Shown in pieces: positions 5,148 through 9,029 of a DNA stretch of 9,029 nt; the first letter of the stretch is position 1; the number at the start of each line of letters is the position of its first letter. Location of the stretch: assembly GCA_021789735.1 (NCBI GenBank), contig JAJYJB010000086.1, positions 1 through 9,029 of the forward strand. Direction: 5' to 3'. The notes beneath the pieces are model-generated. The model had not been told where the DNA came from. It saw only the letters and a list, made by a program, of their open reading frames with translations, and made no database searches. Source of the DNA: Nitrospirota bacterium (lineage in GTDB: Bacteria; Nitrospirota; Thermodesulfovibrionia; Thermodesulfovibrionales; JdFR-88). The translations under genes were made by a program, and so were the position numbers.

Positions 5148-6104
5148 ATGAAAAAGGGGAAAAGCACGGGCCGGGATCAGAAAAAATCAAAATCCCTCTG
5201 GTCGGTCCGGATGAGGGCAGGCAGGGCAGGCGGCCACATATCGGGGGCCGAAGGGATATTTGAAGAAAAAGACGTTGCCAAAATTCTACGCGAATACTCA
5301 GGCCGGGCCTTCGCGCACTCCAGGGGGAAACCGGATGCTCTTGTCCTCAAGGCGGAGACGCTTTCCGCCGACCCGCTTTACATAACCGCACTGCCGGTGT
5401 CCACCATGGGGACAAAGACAGCAGGCGCTGAAGAGGTGATGAAAAAAGCGGTGGGGCTTTTGCTATCCGCCGGCGTGTCGCGCAAGGCCGCGGGCTGCGC
5501 CTTGAGGATGCTCAAGGCAGGAGGTCTGAAGGGGGCCGCGCTCCTCGATGCAAAGGAAGGGCGGCGGCTGGACCCGGAGGCAAAAAAAGGCGTACGCGCC
5601 TCGATGCTGGGGATCACAAAAAAAGCGGAAAAGCAGCTCATTGCGGGCCTTAAAAAGGCGGGCATAAACGGACGCCAGTCTCGTGTCAGGGACGCCCTCA
5701 TCATAGCCTCCAAGGTGGCCTCGGCCTCCGGCGTGGTTGCCGAGCTTTGCGTCTCTGACGACCCCGATTACACGACCGGCTATGTGGCCGGGGCTGAGCT
5801 TGGATATATAAGGCTGCCGGGCATAAAAGAAAAAGGGGACAGAGGAGGCGGAAGGGTCTTCTTCGTAAAAGAAGGCTTCACAAACGGCAGGCAGATTGCC
5901 GGGCTGTGCCAATACCTTGGCAAGACGCCGGTCATGGTTGGAAAAATCTCCGCGGTGAAAGATATAATCACTCCCGATGGCTCTGAAAGAACAAACTCAA
6001 GATCAAGGACAAAATCAAAATCAAAATCAAAAAGTCCAGACAGGGCAAAAGCTCTCGGTCATAGCAAACCCGGCGGCAAGAAAGTCGTCCTTAAAAAAGA
6101 TTGA
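5148..6104 (+). CDS. bioW: 6-carboxyhexanoate-CoA ligase (pimeloyl-CoA synthetase) BioW
   Basis: Makes pimeloyl-CoA from pimelate, CoA and ATP, the entry step to biotin in organisms that do not use BioC/BioH. Matches to the family, in order: SVRMRAG (19-25), HISGAE (30-35), AHSRGKPD (56-63), LKGAALLDAKEGRRLD (127-142), KKGVRASM (146-153), VRDALIIASKV (180-190), the hallmark AELCVSDDPDYTTGYVAGAELGYIR (198-222, Val for the usual Trp after Cys) and GGGRVFFV (233-240). The conserved protein should end near residue 270, as in the roughly 260-residue Bacillus enzyme. Here a Lys/Ser/Arg-rich tail of about 48 residues continues (SRSRTKSKSKSKS) and overlaps the next gene by 128 nt in another frame. 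A short Lys-rich extension also precedes residue 19. No strong ribosome site is seen, so coupling to bioB is likely. Confidence 0.93.
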   Translation: MKKGKSTGRDQKKSKSLWSVRMRAGRAGGHISGAEGIFEEKDVAKILREYSGRAFAHSRGKPDALVLKAETLSADPLYITALPVSTMGTKTAGAEEVMKKAVGLLLSAGVSRKAAGCALRMLKAGGLKGAALLDAKEGRRLDPEAKKGVRASMLGITKKAEKQLIAGLKKAGINGRQSRVRDALIIASKVASASGVVAELCVSDDPDYTTGYVAGAELGYIRLPGIKEKGDRGGGRVFFVKEGFTNGRQIAGLCQYLGKTPVMVGKISAVKDIITPDGSERTNSRSRTKSKSKSKSPDRAKALGHSKPGGKKVVLKKD

Positions 6105-6945
6105 GCTTGCGGCGGAGCTGTTGGGCCAGGCGGGCTGGCAGGTGGACATCCTCTGGACAGAGGCAAGAGGTCACGCCACCGAACTTGCCCGCAAAACGGC
6201 ACTCGAAGGCGCATCGCTTGTGGTCGCGGCCGGGGGGGATGGGACGTTTAACGAAGTGATGAACGGCCTCACGGCGGGCGGCGGGGCCGCTGGCGGAGTT
6301 GAGAGGCGCCCGGTGCCCATGGCGCTGCTTCCTCTTGGCACCACAAACGTGCTGGCAAAAGAGCTGAAGGTGCCCGAAGACGCCGAGGGGGCTGTCCGCA
6401 GGATACTTGAAGGCCGGGCGAAGCGGATATACCTTGGCAACATCTCATTCCCGGACGGCAGGCAGAGGAGGTTCTTCCTCATGGCTGGCATCGGCTTTGA
6501 CGCTGAGGCGGTATATAACGTGAACCGGAGGCTTAAGAAGCTGTACGGCAAGACCGGGTATCTGACAAGCGGGCTTAAGCTTCTTAAGGACTGGCGACCG
6601 GAGCCAAAACTTGCATTGATAGACGGAAAGCAATATTTCTTTTCAAGCCTTATTGTCTGCAAGGGGGCAAGATACGGAGGATATCCGAAGGCCGCCCCGG
6701 ATGCGAACGTTGAAAAGGACTTGTTATACGCGGTGGTCATGAGCGGGAGAGGGAGGCTGGACGTCCTTAAATACGCTTTTGGCATCATCACGGGAAGGCA
6801 CACTTCATTCAAAGACGTGACATATCTCAAATGCCGGTCGGTGCAGGTGCGGGACAGGGCGCGCATACAGGCGGACGGGGACTATGTCGGAGAGACCCCG
6901 GCGTCCATCGGCATAGCCAGTGAAAATCTGAACATCATCTGCTGA
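5977..6945 (+). CDS. YegS/DagK-type diacylglycerol/lipid kinase
   Basis: A soluble or membrane-peripheral lipid kinase of the diacylglycerol kinase catalytic-domain family; the substrate (diacylglycerol, phosphatidylglycerol or another lipid) cannot be read from sequence. The core starts at residue 25 with KLSVIANPAA, continues with the nucleotide motif VVAAGGDGTFNEVMNGL (82-98), then LLPLGTTNVLAKEL (117-130), GIGFDAEAV (171-179), and QADGDYVGETP (298-308) of the second lobe. Its 322 residues are about normal. Residues 4-22 are a Gln/Asn-rich tract (QDQGQNQNQNQK) encoded by a hexanucleotide repeat that simultaneously encodes the BioW tail. The ATG at 5977 is the only start: a stop (TAA) lies four codons upstream in this frame. 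No Shine-Dalgarno sequence is visible, so coupling to bioW is likely. A role in biotin synthesis is not apparent. Confidence 0.88.
   Translation: MALKEQTQDQGQNQNQNQKVQTGQKLSVIANPAARKSSLKKIELAAELLGQAGWQVDILWTEARGHATELARKTALEGASLVVAAGGDGTFNEVMNGLTAGGGAAGGVERRPVPMALLPLGTTNVLAKELKVPEDAEGAVRRILEGRAKRIYLGNISFPDGRQRRFFLMAGIGFDAEAVYNVNRRLKKLYGKTGYLTSGLKLLKDWRPEPKLALIDGKQYFFSSLIVCKGARYGGYPKAAPDANVEKDLLYAVVMSGRGRLDVLKYAFGIITGRHTSFKDVTYLKCRSVQVRDRARIQADGDYVGETPASIGIASENLNIIC
5989..6030 (+). repeat. Hexanucleotide (NNNCAA) tandem repeat in the bioW/kinase overlap
   Basis: Seven consecutive hexamers ending in CAA: GAACAA, ACTCAA, GATCAA, GGACAA, then AATCAA three times. Being a multiple of three in length, unit gain or loss keeps both overlapping frames open. 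One frame reads Gln/Asn-Gln, the other Lys-Ser/Arg-Ser. Confidence 0.85.
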
Positions 6946-6971
6946 GGCAGCCCCCGCGAGAAAAATCGCTT

Positions 6972-7310
6972 TCAGACCCCAAGTTCATCACAGAGTTTCA
7001 GGAAACCGTCCTTTATGTCGCTCATCGAAGGCAGATCGAGCTCGCCCAGGTCATGGTCCATTTTTCTGCCCGTCTTTGATCCCAGGGCGAAGACCACATC
7101 TTTTTTGATATCTGAAACGGCGGGATACCGCGACTGATCATGGAAGCGGTGTTTTTCCTTCTCGACGTATTTTTTCACCTCGTGCAGCTTTTTCTTCAGG
7201 TCCTCGCTCTTATAGCCGCTGGCGGTGGCGTGGAGGACCGGGTCGAACAGCTTTTCATCCAGGAATTTAAGGAGCTCTTCTCTTTTTTTGTCTTCAACCT
7301 TTATGGCCAT
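6972..7310 (-). CDS. Conserved-looking hypothetical protein, charged and helical, 112 residues
   Basis: I do not recognise this protein. It is soluble, with no signal peptide or membrane segment, rich in Lys, Glu and Asp (about 1-65 likely helical: EDKKREELLKFLDEK, EDLKKKLHEVKKYVEKEK) and ends in a hydrophobic-spaced stretch (LPSMSDIKDGFLKLCDELGV). Cys108 is its only cysteine. The ATG at 7310 is preceded by an excellent ribosome site (AAGGAGGAAGGAG, ending 8 nt upstream) and by its own likely promoter with an operator-like inverted repeat, so I take it as a real gene. It converges on the lipid kinase gene with only 26 bp between the stop codons. Codon use looks like that of its neighbours. 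A regulatory or protein-binding role is possible, but nothing in the sequence shows it. Confidence 0.75.
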   Translation of the reverse strand: MAIKVEDKKREELLKFLDEKLFDPVLHATASGYKSEDLKKKLHEVKKYVEKEKHRFHDQSRYPAVSDIKKDVVFALGSKTGRKMDHDLGELDLPSMSDIKDGFLKLCDELGV

Positions 7311-7341
7311 TGCCGGTCTCCTTCCTCCTTATGCTGATTAA

Positions 7342-7370
7342 ATGCTATCAGTGAACATGCCTCTGTTCAA
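7342..7370 (-). promoter_or_regulatory. Promoter with inverted-repeat operator before the 112-residue protein
   Basis: The minus strand carries TTGAAC (7370-7365), a 17-bp spacer and TAGCAT (7347-7342). A perfect inverted repeat, TGAACA-6 bp-TGTTCA (7352-7369), overlaps the -35 box and fills the spacer, the classic place for a repressor. The half-sites resemble LexA-type GAAC/GTTC but the spacing is wrong (8 instead of 4 bp), so the regulator is unassigned. Confidence 0.5.
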
Positions 7371-7395
7371 GGAGCTTTTGCCCGATAGAACCCTG

Positions 7396-7450
7396 TGCCG
7401 GAAGCAGGTGGCCTCTTTTGCGGAGGCCGCCCGGCAATTTTTGTTTTTTA
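7396..7450 (+). terminator. Strong intrinsic terminator reading along the plus strand
   Basis: TGCCGG (7396-7401) pairs with CCGGCA (7431-7436), enclosing GGCCTC/GAGGCC (7410-7415 with 7423-7428), and is followed by ATTTTTGTTTTTT (7437-7449). The U-tract is only correct for a plus-strand transcript. No plus-strand gene ends nearby; the closest is the lipid kinase at 6945. In the minus direction the hairpin also follows the RND pump stop codon but has no U-tract after it. Confidence 0.75.
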
Positions 7451-9029
7451 TTTCCTTTTGACACCGAAAACATGGAACATTACAGGAAGCATGGTCAGCA
7501 CCAGGGGAAATTGAACGATGAGACCGGAAATTATAGCTATGGCAAGAGGTTTCAGCATGGCGGCCCCTTGCCCTATACCAAGCGCAAGAGGCATAAGGGC
7601 CAGAATGGCGGCAAAAGTGGTCATGGCTATGGGACGCATTCTATTTTTCCCCGCCAGTATCAATGCCTGTTTCCTGTCATGCGTCCCGCCAAGCTCATAA
7701 TATTCCGAGACATAGAAAATGGCCACTTCCGTTGCGATGCCGATTATCATGGTCATTCCCATCATGGCCGAGATGTTCAATTCCGTCCTTGTAACAAGCA
7801 GACCGATAAACACCCCCATGATAGCCAGGAGAGTGGTCACCAGAATTGAAATGGCCACGCGGAAGCTTTCGTACAGGTAAAGCAGCAAAAGGAATACGAG
7901 CGCAACCGCGGCGGCAAAGACCGCCATGAGGCCCGCAAAGGCTATCTGCTGCTGTTTATAAAGCCCGCCAAGGCTGTAATATACCCCTTTTGGGAAAAGG
8001 CCGGGACGGGCAAGGACCTTTTTTACGTCTCGCATTGTCGAGCCCATGTCCCTTCCGCTTATTCTGCCGGTGACTCTGATCATCCTTTTCAGGTTGTCAC
8101 GCGTTATCTGGGGCTGCCCGGTGATGGTTGTTATGGTGGCTATCCTTCCAAGGGGAAAGAGATGGCCGTCGGGGGCCCGGAGCTGAAGCTTGTTAAGGTC
8201 ATTTTCAGTTTTCCTGAATTTCTGTGGTATCCATACCCTCACCCCCACCATCTTGGGTCCTTGTTCTATCTTGGTGGTCACAAGGCCGCTCATAAGGGCA
8301 TTAAGGTCGGCGGTGACCGATCCGGGGTCCACCCCTTCAAGCGCCGCCTTGACGCGGTCCACCTTTATATCCAGAGCGTCCCCGGCCAGTTTGATCCCGT
8401 CGTTCACATCAACCACGCCGGGGATCTTACTTATCAGGCCCGCCACTTCCGGGCCAAGCTGCCCAAGGACCTTGCCGTTATCTGAAAATATTCTTACATC
8501 AATTGGCTGGGGGACCCCGGTGAAATCACCGATCATGTCTTCAAGCAGCTGGTGCAAATCTATATGCAAGCCGGGTATCGTGTGTTCGATCTGTTTGCGG
8601 ACATCGTCCATCACCTCATTAATCGGCTCCCTGGGGAAAGGTTTCAGCCGCACAAAGAAATCCCCCTCGTAGGCCTCTGTGACGCCGCCGCCAAGCTGCT
8701 GCCCCGTGCGCCTGGAATATGTATCCACGGCGGGTGTTTTGCGAAGGATCGCCCCGACCTCTCTTAAAAGACGGTCAGTCTCGGTAAGCGAGGTCCCCGG
8801 TGTGGCCCAGTAATCGATGACGAATCCCCCTTCGTCCATCTTGGGGATAAACCCGGTGCCAAGGTGCCTGTAGCTCATCCATCCCGCAAACAGAAGCGCG
8901 GCAATGGGCAGAAGCAGCAGCACCGGACGGCCAAGCAGGCGGCCCATTACCTTCTCGTAACCCTTATGCGCTTTCCTGGTGACAAAACCTCCCTCTTCCT
9001 GGTCGGCGTCCTTTTGCCCAAGCAGGTGG
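7448..9029 (-). CDS. RND-family efflux pump, C-terminal half (start lies outside the window)
   Basis: Inner-membrane proton-driven pump of the AcrB/CzcA superfamily, working with a periplasmic adaptor and usually an outer-membrane channel. The 526 visible codons are open to the window edge. Counting from the internal Met at 8947: TM7 (8-27) is followed by LGTGFIPKMDEGGFVIDYWATPGTSLTETDRLL (29-61), a family hallmark, then the second periplasmic porter/docking region (about 60-330) and membrane helices at about 336-359, 364-386, 392-415, 437-457 and 466-492. DEGG and PGTSLTET lean towards the CzcA/heavy-metal branch, but the substrate cannot be called. Thr443 (MTTFAAILALMPL) matches the proton-relay threonine (T978 in AcrB), whereas the position of AcrB Lys940 is Glu407. 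The protein ends VFGVKRK. The next gene downstream is separated by 137 bp with its own promoter. Confidence 0.92.
   Translation of the reverse strand, partial: HLLGQKDADQEEGGFVTRKAHKGYEKVMGRLLGRPVLLLLPIAALLFAGWMSYRHLGTGFIPKMDEGGFVIDYWATPGTSLTETDRLLREVGAILRKTPAVDTYSRRTGQQLGGGVTEAYEGDFFVRLKPFPREPINEVMDDVRKQIEHTIPGLHIDLHQLLEDMIGDFTGVPQPIDVRIFSDNGKVLGQLGPEVAGLISKIPGVVDVNDGIKLAGDALDIKVDRVKAALEGVDPGSVTADLNALMSGLVTTKIEQGPKMVGVRVWIPQKFRKTENDLNKLQLRAPDGHLFPLGRIATITTITGQPQITRDNLKRMIRVTGRISGRDMGSTMRDVKKVLARPGLFPKGVYYSLGGLYKQQQIAFAGLMAVFAAAVALVFLLLLYLYESFRVAISILVTTLLAIMGVFIGLLVTRTELNISAMMGMTMIIGIATEVAIFYVSEYYELGGTHDRKQALILAGKNRMRPIAMTTFAAILALMPLALGIGQGAAMLKPLAIAIISGLIVQFPLVLTMLPVMFHVFGVKRK

Noticed and set aside
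5148..5215. Alternative bioW start at the ATG near 5210
   Set aside because: It would remove the conserved SVRMRAG start of the family. The upstream ATG at 5148 is the only other in-frame ATG and keeps it.
6951..6974. Possible terminator between the kinase and the 112-residue gene (GCGA-GAAAAA-TCGC)
   Set aside because: Only a 4-bp stem with a short T run; too weak to call.
7352..7369. LexA (SOS) box
   Set aside because: The half-sites GAAC and GTTC are present but separated by 8 rather than 4 bp, and the downstream gene shows no DNA-repair features.
7396..7450. Terminator for the RND pump gene
   Set aside because: In the minus direction the hairpin is preceded by A/T-rich sequence and not followed by a U-tract, so it only works as an intrinsic terminator for the plus strand.

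Overview
The window reads as chromosomal DNA from a moderately GC-rich, probably anaerobic or microaerobic free-living bacterium. The clues are an early-cobalt-insertion ("anaerobic") cobalamin route (CbiX, CbiC, CbiA), a Ni/Co-type ECF transporter, and a BioW-type biotin route. An uncultured Nitrospirota- or Desulfobacterota-like lineage would fit, but that is inference only. I see no mobile element, CRISPR array, rRNA or tRNA.

Left part (1-3330, minus strand): a cobalamin operon. Transcription should start near 3289 from a TTGACA/TTTAAT promoter. It then runs through a cobalamin riboswitch (about 3081-3240), two further hairpins and an intrinsic terminator (2933-2986), which together form an attenuator. 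Downstream come cbiA (cobyrinate a,c-diamide synthase, TTG start), a fused cbiX-cbiC gene (cobaltochelatase plus cobalt-precorrin-8 methylmutase), a 41-codon remnant of cbiQ, and cbiO, which is cut by the window edge. The cbiQ remnant keeps the N-terminus and an ATGA overlap with cbiO but lacks the roughly 200 residues between. It looks like an in-frame internal deletion or an assembly collapse.

Middle (3364-4096): a small membrane-anchored protein of unknown function (minus strand) diverges from an acylphosphatase gene (plus strand). The 130 bp between them holds face-to-face promoters and an 8-bp inverted repeat.

Biotin block (4097-6945, plus strand): a BirA-like operator (half-sites at 4116-4124 and 4139-4147) overlaps the -35 box of the bioB promoter, whose predicted +1 is the bioB start codon. 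bioB is followed by bioW, which makes pimeloyl-CoA, and by a YegS/DagK-type lipid kinase. bioW and the kinase gene overlap by 128 nt in different frames through a hexanucleotide repeat. BioW and BioB are the first and last dedicated enzymes of biotin synthesis; the other bio genes are not in the window.

Right part (6972-9029, minus strand): an unrecognised, charged 112-residue protein with its own promoter and operator-like inverted repeat, then the C-terminal half of an RND efflux pump. Between them is a hairpin whose U-tract points along the plus strand, as if it ended a long transcript from the biotin operon antisense to the small gene.
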